A stretch of DNA of 64,000 nt from Pontivivens ytuae (lineage in GTDB: Bacteria; Pseudomonadota; Alphaproteobacteria; Rhodobacterales; Rhodobacteraceae), in contig NZ_CP064942.1 in the NCBI RefSeq assembly GCF_015679265.1, positions 2,832,001-2,896,000 on the forward strand. The letters run 5' to 3'. Shown here in pieces: positions 19,539-28,385 of the stretch; the stretch's first letter is position 1, and each line of letters starts with the position of its first letter. A program made the translations under genes and the position numbers. The notes beneath the pieces were generated by a model. That model was not told the origin of the DNA. It made no database searches and saw nothing but the letters and a program-made list of their open reading frames with translations.

Positions 19539-19552
19539 TTGACGCGCGCAAA
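19539..19552. promoter_or_regulatory. Operator O2, in front of the LacI-type regulator gene
   Basis: TTGACGCGCGCAAA matches operator O1 at 12 of 14 positions, with the two changes at mirror positions of the palindrome. It lies 66-79 bases upstream of the regulator start and suggests autoregulation or looping with O1, about 1.1 kb away. Confidence 0.65.
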
Positions 19553-19585
19553 CATAGGTTCTTTCCCGCAAGCATGGTGGGCCCG

Positions 19586-20446
19586 TCAGGCGGTGCGTTC
19601 CAGCGAGCCGATCAGGCGGGTGCGCACGCGGGCCGAGAGGCCGTCGATCAGGTAGACCATGGCGATGATGAGGAAGATGATCGACCACGCCTCGTCCCAG
19701 CGATAGGCCGAGATCCGGTCCGACAGCAGGAACCCGATGCCACCCGCGCCCACGATGCCGAGGATCGTGCCGGAGCGGACGTTGGATTCGAAGTTGTAGA
19801 GGATCACCGACAGGTAGACCGGGGCCACCTGCGGCAGGATCCCGTAGCGGATCGACTGGAGGCGGGAGCCGCCGGAGGCCACCACCCCCTCCACCGGGCG
19901 GCGGGACGTGTTCTCCAGCGCCTCGGAGAACAGCTTCGCGAAGGTGCCGATCTCGCTCACCGCGATGGCGAGGATGCCCGCGAGCGGGCCGAGGCCGAAG
20001 GCGCGGATGAAGATCAGGGCGAGGATCAGCGTCTCGAAGGCGCGGATGACGTCGTAACCGCGCCGCGCGCTCATGCGCAGCCAGAAGATCCGGTTGATGT
20101 TCTTGGCCCCGAGAAAGGCCAGCGGAAACGCCACCACCGCGCCCAGCACCGTGCCGAGGAAGGCCATCGACAGCGTCTCTCCGAGGCCATTCAGGATCTC
20201 CGCCCAGTCCTCCCACGTCGTCCAGATATGCGGCGGGAACATGAAGCTCGCGACCCGGCCGAGGCGGCCGAGCCCGGTCCAGATCCGTTCGGGTGAGAAG
20301 TTGAAGTCCCACAGGCACCAGGCGATGAGCCCGATGAAGAGCACCCAGAGCGCGATCTTGCGTATCCGCACCGGGGCGGGGTCGCGAAAGGCGCGGGGAT
20401 GCGCCGTCATGGCGGCGGCGATGCGGGCGTCGGTCGGCTGGGTCAT
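19586..20446 (-). CDS. phnE: Phosphonate-type ABC transporter permease 2
   Basis: This 286-residue inner-membrane permease is of the PhnE family. It has a long first hydrophobic helix (residues ~25-43) and a conserved core with LGAVVAFPLAFLGAKN and the ATPase-docking region ASGGSRLQSIRYGILPQV. It closes with GTILGIVGAGGIGFLL, a PhnE hallmark. The ATG at 20446 overlaps the stop of the first permease gene by four bases. Together with its neighbour it forms a two-permease channel, a common form of phnCDE1E2 operons. It is the last gene of the operon, 112 bases before the polyol regulator. Confidence 0.9.
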   Translation of the reverse strand: MTQPTDARIAAAMTAHPRAFRDPAPVRIRKIALWVLFIGLIAWCLWDFNFSPERIWTGLGRLGRVASFMFPPHIWTTWEDWAEILNGLGETLSMAFLGTVLGAVVAFPLAFLGAKNINRIFWLRMSARRGYDVIRAFETLILALIFIRAFGLGPLAGILAIAVSEIGTFAKLFSEALENTSRRPVEGVVASGGSRLQSIRYGILPQVAPVYLSVILYNFESNVRSGTILGIVGAGGIGFLLSDRISAYRWDEAWSIIFLIIAMVYLIDGLSARVRTRLIGSLERTA

Positions 20447-21390
20447 GCGGGCGAACCTTCCATGCCGATGATGCGGTGGCGCAGCTTCTCGGAGGCGAAG
20501 TCGATCACGATCACCGTCACCAGGATGATGAGGAAGAGCGCGGAGAGGTCGGTGTATTCCTGAAAGGACATGGCGGTGCGGAACTCCTGCCCCAGCCCGC
20601 CCGCGCCGACATAGCCGATGATCGAGGAGGAGCGGACGTTGATCTCGAACCGCAGCAGCGTGTAGCTGACGATGTTGGGCAGCACCTGCGGTACGGCGCC
20701 GTAGCGGATCTGGTCGAACCAGCTTCCTCCGGCGGCCTTCACCCCTTCGAGCGGACCCATGTCGATGTTCTCGTTCACCTCGGAATAGAGCTTGCCGAGG
20801 GCGCCCGCCGCGTGCAGCCCGATGGCGAGCACGCCGGCCATCGGCCCGACCCCGAAGCAGAAGACGAAGATCAGCGCCCAGACAAGCTCCGGCACCGTCC
20901 GCGCGATCTCGAGGTACCGCCGGCTCAGCCAGAGCACCCAGGCATTGGGCGCGAGGTTGCGCGAGGCCGGGAAGGACAGGATGAAGCCGCCGATCACGCC
21001 CAGCGTCGTGGCCATGAAGGCGATCAGCACCGTCTCCAGCAACAGGTCGAGCCAAACGCGCCAGCGCCAGAACCATTCGGCGAAGTCGGCGCCGAGGCTC
21101 TCCCACCGCAGGACGGGAATGGTCTGCGCGATGTACTCGCCGAGCCGTGGGATGCCGGCGGCGATCACCCAGCGCCATTCGCGCTCCCCTTCGGCGTTGG
21201 TGACCTGACGCACGTCGAAGAAGTCGCCGAGCCATGCGGTCAGCGCGAAGAGGATCAGGAAGATCGCCGTTCCGATGCCCCAGGCCCGGCGGGCTGCGCG
21301 GCGGTGTGCGGCGAACTCCTCTTCGAAGGCGGCCACGGCGCTGCGCCCCGCATTGGGCGGGTGGGCCGTCATCTCGGCGATCAGGGACAT
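20443..21390 (-). CDS. phnE: Phosphonate-type ABC transporter permease 1
   Basis: This 315-residue permease is a paralogue of the next gene in the operon. It has an N-terminal cytoplasmic segment of ~40 residues, a first membrane helix, and a periplasmic stretch before the permease core. The core carries MATTLGVIGGFILSFPASRN and ends with SIIGYVGAGGLGQEF. The docking loop is AAGGSWFDQIRYGAVPQV. The ATG at 21390 is preferred because GGAG lies seven bases before it; a longer frame lacks a site. The stop overlaps the second permease start (ATGA). Confidence 0.9.
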   Translation of the reverse strand: MSLIAEMTAHPPNAGRSAVAAFEEEFAAHRRAARRAWGIGTAIFLILFALTAWLGDFFDVRQVTNAEGEREWRWVIAAGIPRLGEYIAQTIPVLRWESLGADFAEWFWRWRVWLDLLLETVLIAFMATTLGVIGGFILSFPASRNLAPNAWVLWLSRRYLEIARTVPELVWALIFVFCFGVGPMAGVLAIGLHAAGALGKLYSEVNENIDMGPLEGVKAAGGSWFDQIRYGAVPQVLPNIVSYTLLRFEINVRSSSIIGYVGAGGLGQEFRTAMSFQEYTDLSALFLIILVTVIVIDFASEKLRHRIIGMEGSPA

Positions 21391-21411
21391 GTCCGGGCTC
21401 CGGATGGGGAA

Positions 21412-21437
21412 GGGGCGGAGCCACATGGCCCCGCCCC
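21412..21437 (-). other. Stem-loop between phnD and phnE
   Basis: A strong hairpin lies eight bases after the phnD stop: GGGGCGG (21412-21418) pairs with CCGCCCC (21431-21437), then one A/C mismatch, then GCC/GGC around a four-base loop. No T run follows. The likely role is stabilising the phnD message. Confidence 0.6.
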
Positions 21438-21445
21438 GGATCGGA

Positions 21446-22354
21446 TCAGCTGCGACGCTGGTCGCGCAGCCAGGCGCGCATGTCGACGATCCACTGGTAG
21501 CGTTCGTGGGTCACTGGGATGAAGCCGGTATCCGGGTTCTCCTCGCCTTCGGTGAAGTTGGTGTAGAGCTGCCAGCCCTCCGGATCGGTGGAGGGGAAGG
21601 ACTGGATCGCGGCGGCCACGTCCGCGATCATCTCCTCGGGCAGGTTTGCACGTGCAGTCCACGGGCCGGAGGTGATCTCGGGCGATTCCCAGATCACGCA
21701 GACCTCGCCGTCGTCGATCATGTTCTTGGCGACCATGCGCTGGTAGACGCCGTCATACTCGTCGTTGCGCCAGGTCGCGGCGACGTCGAAGGTGCCGTTC
21801 ACGACGCCCTGCACGCCTGCCTCGTGGCTGCCGGAGAACGGCACGGCGGAGAAGTAGGTCTCCGGCGTGATGCCCTCGCGCTCCACGAGGTTGTAGTAGG
21901 GCACGGCATAGCCCGAAGTGCTGTCGGGATCGGCGAAGGCCATGACCTTGCCCGCCGCATCGGCCAGCGTGTCGATCCCGCTGTCGCAGCGGCTCACGAT
22001 GATCGAGCGGTAGCCGGTGTTGCCGTTCTGCTTCTCGGTGGTGAGGAACGGGACCACCTCGCCATTGGTCGCGGTGTAGGCCGCGGCGTAGGAGGAGGAG
22101 CCGAAGCGCGCGATCTCGATCTGATCTGCGGCGATCGCCTGAACCACGCCGTCGTAGTTGCCGGCGGTGAAGATCTCGACCTCGACGCCCAGCGTCTCCT
22201 CCAGATGGACGCGCAGCGGCTCGTTGCGCTCCAGCCGGTCCTGCTCGTTCTCGCCCGACAGGATGCCGAAGCGGATGGTCTGGTAATCGTCCTGCCAGGC
22301 GAGGGCCGGCATGGCGATGGCGGTCACAAGGATCGTCGTCGTCACAAAGCGCAT
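21446..22354 (-). CDS. phnD: Phosphate/phosphonate-type substrate-binding protein
   Basis: This is a periplasmic binding protein of 302 residues with a signal peptide (first ~19 residues, ending ALAWQ). The mature part begins IRFGILSGENEQDRL, a typical PhnD opening, and contains FGSSSYAAAY and a STSGYAVPYY loop that in PhnD proteins wraps the phosphonate or phosphite group. It lies in the usual phnC-phnD-phnE-phnE order. The ligand may be a phosphonate, phosphite or a phosphate ester. No C-P lyase or phosphonatase gene is in the window, so the catabolic partner is elsewhere. Confidence 0.9.
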   Translation of the reverse strand: MRFVTTTILVTAIAMPALAWQDDYQTIRFGILSGENEQDRLERNEPLRVHLEETLGVEVEIFTAGNYDGVVQAIAADQIEIARFGSSSYAAAYTATNGEVVPFLTTEKQNGNTGYRSIIVSRCDSGIDTLADAAGKVMAFADPDSTSGYAVPYYNLVEREGITPETYFSAVPFSGSHEAGVQGVVNGTFDVAATWRNDEYDGVYQRMVAKNMIDDGEVCVIWESPEITSGPWTARANLPEEMIADVAAAIQSFPSTDPEGWQLYTNFTEGEENPDTGFIPVTHERYQWIVDMRAWLRDQRRS

Positions 22355-22385
22355 GTTGTTCTCCCTGATGCGGCTTGTTGTGGTG

Positions 22386-23186
22386 TCAGCCGGGGACGTG
22401 GACGGCTTGCGTCGACGTCACGGCCTCGTTGAACTCGCGCAGGCCCTCTAGCCCGTAGATGTCGCGCACCACGTCGTCGGTGAGCTGGGCCGCGACCCCG
22501 TCGAAGAAGATCCGGCCGCCGCGCATCGCGACGATGCGGTCGCAATAGGCGCGGGCGGTGTCGAGGGTGTGGAGGTTCACCAAGACGGTGATCCCCTCGT
22601 CCCGGTTGATGTCGCGCAGCCCGTCCATCACCAGCGTCGCGTTGGCAGGATCGAGGGAGGCGATGGGCTCGTCCGCCAGCATGATGCGCGGCTGCTGGAC
22701 GAGCGCCTTGGCGATCGCCACCCGCTGCTGCTGTCCGCCCGAGAGCGTGCCCGCGCGCTGCAGCGCCTGGGGTGCGAGGTCGAAGCGGTCCAACGCCTCG
22801 ATCGCCATGGTGCGCTCGGCATCGGTGAAGTGCATCGCCATCGACGACAGGAACCCGCGCTCGGCCAGCCGCCCGATCAGGACGTTGGTCAGCACGTCGA
22901 GCCGTTCGACGAGGTTGAACTGCTGGAAGATCATCGCGCAGTCACGGCGCCAGGCTCTGAGCGCGCGTCCGCGTAGGGCGCTGACCTCGGTCTCCCCGAA
23001 CAGGATGCGTCCGTCGGTGGGTTCGATGAGGCGGTTGATGAGCCGCAGCATCGTGGACTTGCCCGCGCCCGAGCGGCCGATGACGCCCACGAACTGACCC
23101 GGTTGCACGTCGAGAGAGACACGGTCCACGGCTTTCGTCTCACCGAAATGACGGGACACGTTGTCGAGCCTCAGCACGTCCACCAT
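22386..23186 (-). CDS. phnC: Phosphonate-type ABC transporter ATP-binding protein
   Basis: This 266-residue ATPase energises the PhnDE importer. Motifs in order are Walker A GRSGAGKST (residues ~37-45), Q-loop FQQFNLVERLDV, signature LSGGQQQRVAIAKAL, Walker B IMLADEPIASLD and the switch region VNLHTLD. The NLHTLD form, with His after Leu, is typical of PhnC proteins. The ATG at 23186 has GAGG upstream and begins with the usual first strand (VLRLDNVSRHFG). It is the first gene of the operon; an inverted repeat lies in its upstream region. Confidence 0.92.
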   Translation of the reverse strand: MVDVLRLDNVSRHFGETKAVDRVSLDVQPGQFVGVIGRSGAGKSTMLRLINRLIEPTDGRILFGETEVSALRGRALRAWRRDCAMIFQQFNLVERLDVLTNVLIGRLAERGFLSSMAMHFTDAERTMAIEALDRFDLAPQALQRAGTLSGGQQQRVAIAKALVQQPRIMLADEPIASLDPANATLVMDGLRDINRDEGITVLVNLHTLDTARAYCDRIVAMRGGRIFFDGVAAQLTDDVVRDIYGLEGLREFNEAVTSTQAVHVPG

Positions 23187-23230
23187 ACGCGATCCTCGAA
23201 CCGTTGCGTTGGCGGTGGAGTACCCCTGCT

Positions 23231-23261
23231 TTGTCACAGCCCGACTCACTCGAGGTGACAA
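23231..23261. promoter_or_regulatory. Inverted repeat upstream of phnC
   Basis: TTGTCAC (23231-23237) and GTGACAA (23255-23261) form a perfect 7-bp inverted repeat with a 17-base gap, 45-75 bases upstream of phnC. It could be an operator. It does not have the direct-repeat layout of a Pho box, so PhoB control is not supported. Confidence 0.4.
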
Positions 23262-23357
23262 TTTGACGAAAATTGCCGCGAACGCGGGCGGGGTGTCGGT
23301 CGTCTGCCTTGCACGAAGCAGATTGGCGTCCCGCTCCTCGGGATCAGGCAAACCGGC

Positions 23358-24314
23358 TCAAGTGGTGGCCGTTTCCTTCGTCAGCCGTGAGGGTGCGTCG
23401 GGGTCGAGGCCGCGCGCGCGGGCCGCGGCCTCCAGCGCCACGTAGATCGGCGCGAGGTCGAGCAGCGGATCGACCAGCGGGTGCAGCGACGGCCGCTCGG
23501 GCGGATGCAGCGTCCGGGTGCCCGGCAGCGGATCGCCACGTTCGAGGTCCAGGACGGGGTAGTCGCCGTGCAGCGCCTGCATCGGCCCGTGCCGGATTTC
23601 CGCCGAACTGAAGGCGAGCGCCGTGGTTTGGCAGAGCTCCATGGATTTCAGCGCGAGTTCCTGCGCCACGCCCAGCGACGGCCCGCGTCCGACGACGATG
23701 AGGCGGTCGGTGGTTCCCAGCACCTCCGCGATCCCATCCGTCCGCCGTGTCAGCGCGTCGGCGAGCGCGTCGGGCAGCCGCTCCGTCGCGTCCAGCAGCT
23801 CCGTTGCCTCGTGCCACATCCCGATCACCCGCAGCCCCGCGACGACCGAGGCGACATAGCTCTTGGTCGCGGCCACCGCCCGCTCCGGTCTCGCGCCGAT
23901 ATCGATGACCTGCTCCGAGGTGCGGGCGAGGGGGCTGCCCGCCGTGTTGGTCAGCACCAGCAGCGAGGCGCCGCCATCCCGCATCGCCGTCGCCGCCGCA
24001 ACGATGTCCGGGCTGCTCCCCGACTGGCTGATGGCGAGCGCCGCCGCCCCTGCCGCCCGCGGCTCCTGCCGGTGCAGCGAGGCGAGCGACAGCGGGTAGG
24101 AGGCCGGGATCACCCCCGACACGATCCCGCAGGCATACGACAGGTACGTCGCGGCGTGGTCCGAACTGCCGCGCCCGACCGTCACCAGCAGCGGGGGATC
24201 GAGCGCCCGCCACTCCGCCGCCGCGGCCCGGATCGCCTCGTCCGCAGGTCCCGACAGGAGGCGCGCGCAGGCCGCCGGGATCTCCGCGATCTCACGCGCC
24301 ATGTGGCTGGTCAT
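23358..24314 (-). CDS. SIS-domain sugar-phosphate isomerase/deaminase (NagB-II/AgaS-like)
   Basis: This 318-residue protein has two SIS (sugar isomerase) domains, as in the isomerase half of GlmS and in SIS-type glucosamine-6-phosphate deaminases. Domain one has VGRGSSDHAATYL and the ISQSGSSPD phosphate-binding serines; domain two has VGRGPSLGVAQELALKSMEL. The late segment SSAEIRHGPMQAL resembles the active-site loop of NagB-II/AgaS-type deaminases. The start at 24314 overlaps the cupin gene stop by four bases. It is the last gene of a sugar-importer operon that also has a PfkB kinase. Release of ammonia from an amino-sugar phosphate is the favoured reaction; a fructosamine deglycase (FrlB/FraB-like) is the main alternative. 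Confidence 0.8.
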   Translation of the reverse strand: MTSHMAREIAEIPAACARLLSGPADEAIRAAAAEWRALDPPLLVTVGRGSSDHAATYLSYACGIVSGVIPASYPLSLASLHRQEPRAAGAAALAISQSGSSPDIVAAATAMRDGGASLLVLTNTAGSPLARTSEQVIDIGARPERAVAATKSYVASVVAGLRVIGMWHEATELLDATERLPDALADALTRRTDGIAEVLGTTDRLIVVGRGPSLGVAQELALKSMELCQTTALAFSSAEIRHGPMQALHGDYPVLDLERGDPLPGTRTLHPPERPSLHPLVDPLLDLAPIYVALEAAARARGLDPDAPSRLTKETATT

Positions 24315-24841
24315 GGACGGCGTACCATCGACAGGAAGGCGGGCTCGGTCAGCGGAAGTGGCTCGCCACTCTCCCAATCGTAGAGCGAGCGCTCGACCTT
24401 GCCGAGCGGGCCGAGATAGACGTGCAGCCCGAAGCTCGGCGCGCCATCCAGCGCGATCACCGAATGCACGCAGGCGGGGCTGAAGGCATGGACCTGCCCC
24501 GGCCCGAGGTCGAGCACGCCGCCCGGATGTGCTCTCCCGCCCGCCACATGCCAGAGCCGGTTCCGCTCCCGCCCGCGATAGACGCCGAGGAAGGCGGGCA
24601 TCGCGTGGTCGTGGGGCGGCAGCTCTGCATCGGGCTCGAACCGCTCGTGCCAGATGCTCACCGTATCGTCTTCGAAGAGGCAGACCTCGCCCTCGGGTTC
24701 CGGCAGCGCGGCGTCGAGCGCCCGCGGATCCGCGAAGGTGCGCACCATCAGCGCCATGGTCTCCGCCTCGGGGTCGGGCGCGGCCGCCGCAGCGCGGGCG
24801 CGGGACACGAAATCATCCAGATGCTGCACGTCGTCCCTCAT
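24311..24841 (-). CDS. Cupin protein, thiol-dioxygenase-like
   Basis: This 176-residue protein has a double-stranded beta-helix (cupin) fold. The first metal-binding motif is PPHDHAMPAFLGVYRG (two histidines, then G) around residue 75, and the second is in ACVHSVIAL with a further HVYLG strand. This pattern is that of proteins distantly related to cysteine dioxygenase. A non-heme iron dioxygenase or a sugar-binding cupin are both possible; the usual glutamate of the first cupin motif is not obvious. It overlaps both neighbours by four bases, so it is part of the same catabolic operon. Its substrate is unknown. Confidence 0.7.
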   Translation of the reverse strand: MRDDVQHLDDFVSRARAAAAAPDPEAETMALMVRTFADPRALDAALPEPEGEVCLFEDDTVSIWHERFEPDAELPPHDHAMPAFLGVYRGRERNRLWHVAGGRAHPGGVLDLGPGQVHAFSPACVHSVIALDGAPSFGLHVYLGPLGKVERSLYDWESGEPLPLTEPAFLSMVRRP

Positions 24842-25722
24842 GCCGATACCGGTTTGCGCGCCGCCGAGAGACCGCCGGGCCGGGTGACCGCCAGCGCGCC
24901 GCAGGCCACCCCGGTCTGCAGCGCGTCGTCGAGCGGGGCGCCCTCCAGCCAGCGCGACAGGAACCCGGCGGCGAAGGCATCGCCCGCGCCGGTCGCATCG
25001 ATCACCTCGATCCGCGGGGCGGGGCGCGTCGTGCTTCGTCCGCCTTCCCGCGCTTCGGCCCCGTCCGCACCGCGCTTCACCACGGTCAGCGGGGCGGGGC
25101 AGGGCGGCAGGCCGAGGGATGTGAGCTGCGCCGCTTCATCCTCGTTCGGCAGGAACACGTCGAGGGCCGCGACCAGCGGCGCGCAGCTCGCATCCAGCGC
25201 ATCGTCCCAGCCGCAATCGGAGGAAAGCGTCGCCCCAGCCGCCCGCGCGAGGTCGATGAGGTCCGGGCGCTCCACCAGCGTCCTCAACTCGCCCACATGC
25301 AGATGCCCGACCCCGAGCCGCTTGAGGTCCGCCGCCTCGGGCATCGGCGCCACGGGACCGGGCGCGCGGGTCAGGAACGCGCGGTCGTCGCCGCGCACCA
25401 TGGCAACGGTGATCTGCGGTTCGGGGGTCGAGGCGGGCGCGCAGAGCTCCATCCCCACCTCCGCCGCCTTCAGCTCCCGCGTCACCGGAGTATCGAAGGG
25501 CGCGGCCGGCAGGTGCGCGCAGAGCTCCGCCCGGCGCCCGAGGCTCGCGAGCCACCCTGCGGTGATCGCCGCCCCGCCGCCCGCATGCAGCGACAGCCCG
25601 TCGGCGAAGACCTCGCGGCCCAGTGCCGGATCGCTCGGCACGCCGATGAAGACGAGGTCGCAATAGACGCGGCCCACGCAGAGGACCGCGCCGCGCCGGG
25701 GGCTGAGGACGGCGTCCTTCAT
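24838..25722 (-). CDS. PfkB-family sugar kinase
   Basis: This 294-residue sugar kinase is of the PfkB/ribokinase family. The C-terminal signature [13 protein letters not shown] (about residues 241-253) contains the catalytic aspartate and anion hole; the N-terminal glycine pair is seen as [18 protein letters not shown]. It overlaps the cupin gene and the ATPase gene by four bases each. In the operon it would phosphorylate the imported or processed sugar before the SIS protein acts. Fructosamine kinase FrlD and glucosamine kinases are possible comparisons; sequence alone does not tell the sugar. Confidence 0.85.
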   Translation of the reverse strand: MKDAVLSPRRGAVLCVGRVYCDLVFIGVPSDPALGREVFADGLSLHAGGGAAITAGWLASLGRRAELCAHLPAAPFDTPVTRELKAAEVGMELCAPASTPEPQITVAMVRGDDRAFLTRAPGPVAPMPEAADLKRLGVGHLHVGELRTLVERPDLIDLARAAGATLSSDCGWDDALDASCAPLVAALDVFLPNEDEAAQLTSLGLPPCPAPLTVVKRGADGAEAREGGRSTTRPAPRIEVIDATGAGDAFAAGFLSRWLEGAPLDDALQTGVACGALAVTRPGGLSAARKPVSA

Positions 25723-26780
25723 GCCGGCACCCGCGCGAGGGCGGCGCCCGAGGCCTTGTCGAAGACGTGGAGGTCCTCTGCCGCGGCCCCCAGCCGGACC
25801 GTCGAGCCGACCTCGGGCGGCGTGCGCGCATCGGCCTTCGCCACGATCTCCCCTGCAGCCGTGTCGACGTAGATCAGGGTGTCGGGGCCGAGCGGCTCGC
25901 GCACCGTCACCCGCCCCTCCACCAGCGCCGGGCCCTCCACCGGTTGCAGATCGTCGGGCCGGACGCCGAGCAGGACCGGGCCCTGCGCCGCCACGGGCAG
26001 CGCGATCGCTCCACCGCCGGGCAACTGGGCCGCGGTGTCCGACGCCTCCGCCTCGATCATGTTCATCGATGGCGCCCCGATGAAGCGGGCGACGAAGGTG
26101 TTCGCCGGATGGCGGTAGACCTCGTCCGGCGTGCCGACCTGCTGGATATGCCCGTCCTTCATGATCACGATCCGATCAGCGAGCGTCATCGCCTCCACTT
26201 GGTCATGGGTGACGAAGACAATGGTGGAGCCCACGCGCTGGTGCAGCTTCTTGATCTCCAGCCGCATCTGGGTGCGAAGCTGCGCGTCGAGGTTCGAAAG
26301 CGGCTCGTCGAACAGGAACACCGCCGGGTCGCGCACCATTGCCCGCCCGATCGCCACCCGCTGGCGCTGTCCGCCGGAGAGCTGCGCAGGCTTGCGGGCG
26401 AGGAGCGGCGTCATGTCGAGGATCCCGGCCACCTCGTCGATCCGCCGCTCCTTGTCCGCGCGCGGCATCTTGGAAGCGCGCAGGCCGAAGCCGATGTTCT
26501 TCCTCACCGTCATGTGCGGGTAGATCGCGTAGTTCTGGAAGACCATGGCGATGTCCCGGTCCTTGGGCTCCAGGTTGTTGACCACGCGCCCGCCGATGGC
26601 GACATCGCCGGCGCTGATCTCCTCCAGCCCCGCGATCATGCGCAGGGTGGTGGACTTCCCGCAGCCTGACGGGCCCACCAGCACCACGAACTCCCCGTCG
26701 GCGATGTCGAGGTCGATGCCGTGCAGCACCTCGGTCTCGCCATAGCGCTTGGTCAGGTTCCTCAGGGCGAGATGGGCCAT
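25719..26780 (-). CDS. Sugar ABC transporter ATP-binding protein (UgpC/MsmK type)
   Basis: This 353-residue ATPase powers the importer encoded by the same operon. Walker [11 protein letters not shown]-loop [10 protein letters not shown], signature LSGGQRQR, Walker [12 protein letters not shown] and VTHDQVEAM appear in order, followed by a C-terminal regulatory domain containing [12 protein letters not shown] 26780 is used because the protein then starts with the usual [14 protein letters not shown]. It lies between the PfkB gene (four-base overlap) and the lyase gene (two bases away), showing that importer and enzymes are co-transcribed. Confidence 0.9.
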   Translation of the reverse strand: MAHLALRNLTKRYGETEVLHGIDLDIADGEFVVLVGPSGCGKSTTLRMIAGLEEISAGDVAIGGRVVNNLEPKDRDIAMVFQNYAIYPHMTVRKNIGFGLRASKMPRADKERRIDEVAGILDMTPLLARKPAQLSGGQRQRVAIGRAMVRDPAVFLFDEPLSNLDAQLRTQMRLEIKKLHQRVGSTIVFVTHDQVEAMTLADRIVIMKDGHIQQVGTPDEVYRHPANTFVARFIGAPSMNMIEAEASDTAAQLPGGGAIALPVAAQGPVLLGVRPDDLQPVEGPALVEGRVTVREPLGPDTLIYVDTAAGEIVAKADARTPPEVGSTVRLGAAAEDLHVFDKASGAALARVPA

Positions 26781-26782
26781 GT

Positions 26783-28264
26783 CTATCCTCTCAGCGCGTC
26801 GAAGGCGGCGGTGCGGGCCGTGTCGGCGGCGGCGTGGCGGTCGGTGCGGGCGGTGGTGCTGGCGCGCAGGGCGTCGAGCTCCGCCGCGTAGGTCTCGAAG
26901 GCCGCGTCGAGTGCTGTCGGAGCCGGGCCGCCGGGCCGGTCGCGCCGGGCAACTAAGGTTTCGGGTGCGACCGTCTCGGCAAAGGCCGCGTCGTCGAGCG
27001 TCGGTGCACGCCCGGCCCGCTCCTCGAACGCCACGCGGAAGGCCTCGAAGCCCGCGCCCAAAGGCACGCCCCGGGCGATCACGTCGCGCGCCGTGGCCGC
27101 CGCGATCTCGTGCGCCGCCCGGAAGGTCAGCCCTTCCTGCCGGACCAGCGTGTCGGCGAGCTCGGTGATCGTCACGCACGCCGCATCGGCGTTGCGCTGC
27201 ACCTTCTCCCCATCAATGCGCGCGCCATCGAGGACGGAGGACATCAGCCGCAACATCCGCCCCCCGCCCTCGAACGCCGCGTGCCCCGCCTGCTGAACCT
27301 CTCCCTCGCTGTCGTTCATGTCGGTGAATGGCGTGTTGCGCATCGCGTCCACGATCGCGTCGCACCGCCCGGCGGCGACGCTCGCGAGGTGCCGCATATG
27401 CTCGATCGGCACCGGATTGCGCTTCTGCGGCATGATCGAACTCACCTGCACCAGCGCGTTGGGTAGCCGCAGCTGCCCGACCTCGAAGGCCGACCAGAAG
27501 GCCATGTCTTGCACCACGCGGCCCAGATGGACGAAGACCAGTTTCATCGCGGAGTAGAGCCCGGTGACGTAGTCGACCGACGCGATGCAGCCATAGGAGT
27601 TGAGAAGCGGCCGCTCGAAACCCAACAGCTCCGCCACCCGCGCCCGGTCGATGGGAAAGCCGGAGGTGGTGATCGCGGCCGCACCCATCGGGCATAGCTC
27701 CAGCAGGTCCGCGGCCTCGCTCACCCTTCGGGCGTCGCGCAGCAGGACTTCGAGGGCGGCCGACAGGTAGTGGCCGTAGGTCGAGGGCTGGGCGGGCTGG
27801 CCATGGGTATAGGCGACGATCAGCGTGTCCCGCTCCGCCCGCGCCTTCGCGAGCATCGTGGCGGCGAGGTCGTGGAGCAGCCCCTCGAAGGCCGCGACCC
27901 GGCTGCGCAGCGCCATCTTGAAGATCGTGTGGTCGATGTCGTTGCGCGACCGCGCGGTGTGGAGCGCGCCGCCCAGTTCGCCAAGCCGCGCCCTCAGCTC
28001 CGCCTCGACGAGAAAGAACCAGTCCTCGTGCTCGCCAGTATAGGTGAGTTCCTCCGGGTCCATCTCTTCTGCGATGGCGTGGAGGGCACCCGCCATCCGG
28101 CCTGCATCCTCCGCCGTCAGGATCCCGGTCTCTGCCAGCATGACGAGATGCGCGCGGTCTACGGCGTCCATGTGTTCCGCGAAGTTCGCCTTCACGCCCT
28201 CGAAGAGCGGGGCAAGCACCGTGTCGCGGTAGACCGGATCGGGGAAGGTGCTGCGGTCAGTCAT
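26783..28264 (-). CDS. Argininosuccinate-lyase-like enzyme of the fumarase/aspartase superfamily
   Basis: This 493-residue enzyme is of the superfamily that splits C-N or C-O bonds and usually releases fumarate. ArgH-like signatures are visible: [11 protein letters not shown] (about residue 103), [17 protein letters not shown] with the catalytic base region, and [15 protein letters not shown], the mobile catalytic-serine loop. The chain is ~30 residues longer than usual ArgH, with an Ala/Arg-rich tail. It lies inside a sugar-importer operon, two bases upstream of the ATPase gene, so a catabolic role on an imported N-substituted compound is more likely than arginine synthesis. No other arg gene is in the window. 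Confidence 0.78.
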   Translation of the reverse strand: MTDRSTFPDPVYRDTVLAPLFEGVKANFAEHMDAVDRAHLVMLAETGILTAEDAGRMAGALHAIAEEMDPEELTYTGEHEDWFFLVEAELRARLGELGGALHTARSRNDIDHTIFKMALRSRVAAFEGLLHDLAATMLAKARAERDTLIVAYTHGQPAQPSTYGHYLSAALEVLLRDARRVSEAADLLELCPMGAAAITTSGFPIDRARVAELLGFERPLLNSYGCIASVDYVTGLYSAMKLVFVHLGRVVQDMAFWSAFEVGQLRLPNALVQVSSIMPQKRNPVPIEHMRHLASVAAGRCDAIVDAMRNTPFTDMNDSEGEVQQAGHAAFEGGGRMLRLMSSVLDGARIDGEKVQRNADAACVTITELADTLVRQEGLTFRAAHEIAAATARDVIARGVPLGAGFEAFRVAFEERAGRAPTLDDAAFAETVAPETLVARRDRPGGPAPTALDAAFETYAAELDALRASTTARTDRHAAADTARTAAFDALRG

Positions 28265-28341
28265 TGGTGCACCTCCGCAAGGGTTGGCACCTGGGGTTCC
28301 GCTTGGCTGCCGCTCGTCCGGGGCTCCGCCCGTTCGCGGCT

Positions 28342-28364
28342 CAAACGCTCCACCAGAGCGTTTG
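28342..28364. repeat. Perfect hairpin, possible dispersed repeat, between lyase and permease genes
   Basis: CAAACGCTC (28342-28350) and GAGCGTTTG (28356-28364) form a perfect 9-bp stem with a five-base loop. It sits in a 121-base gap that is the only large gap in this operon. GC-rich flanks (GCCGGC and CCGGGGC runs) give it a REP-like look, but only one copy was noticed in this window. Confidence 0.5.
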
Positions 28365-28385
28365 CCGGCTTTGCCGGGCCGCCGC

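Noticed and set aside
23187..23357. Pho box upstream of phnC
   Set aside because: GTCA-like elements are present but the spacing does not give two 7-base direct repeats with 11-base period.
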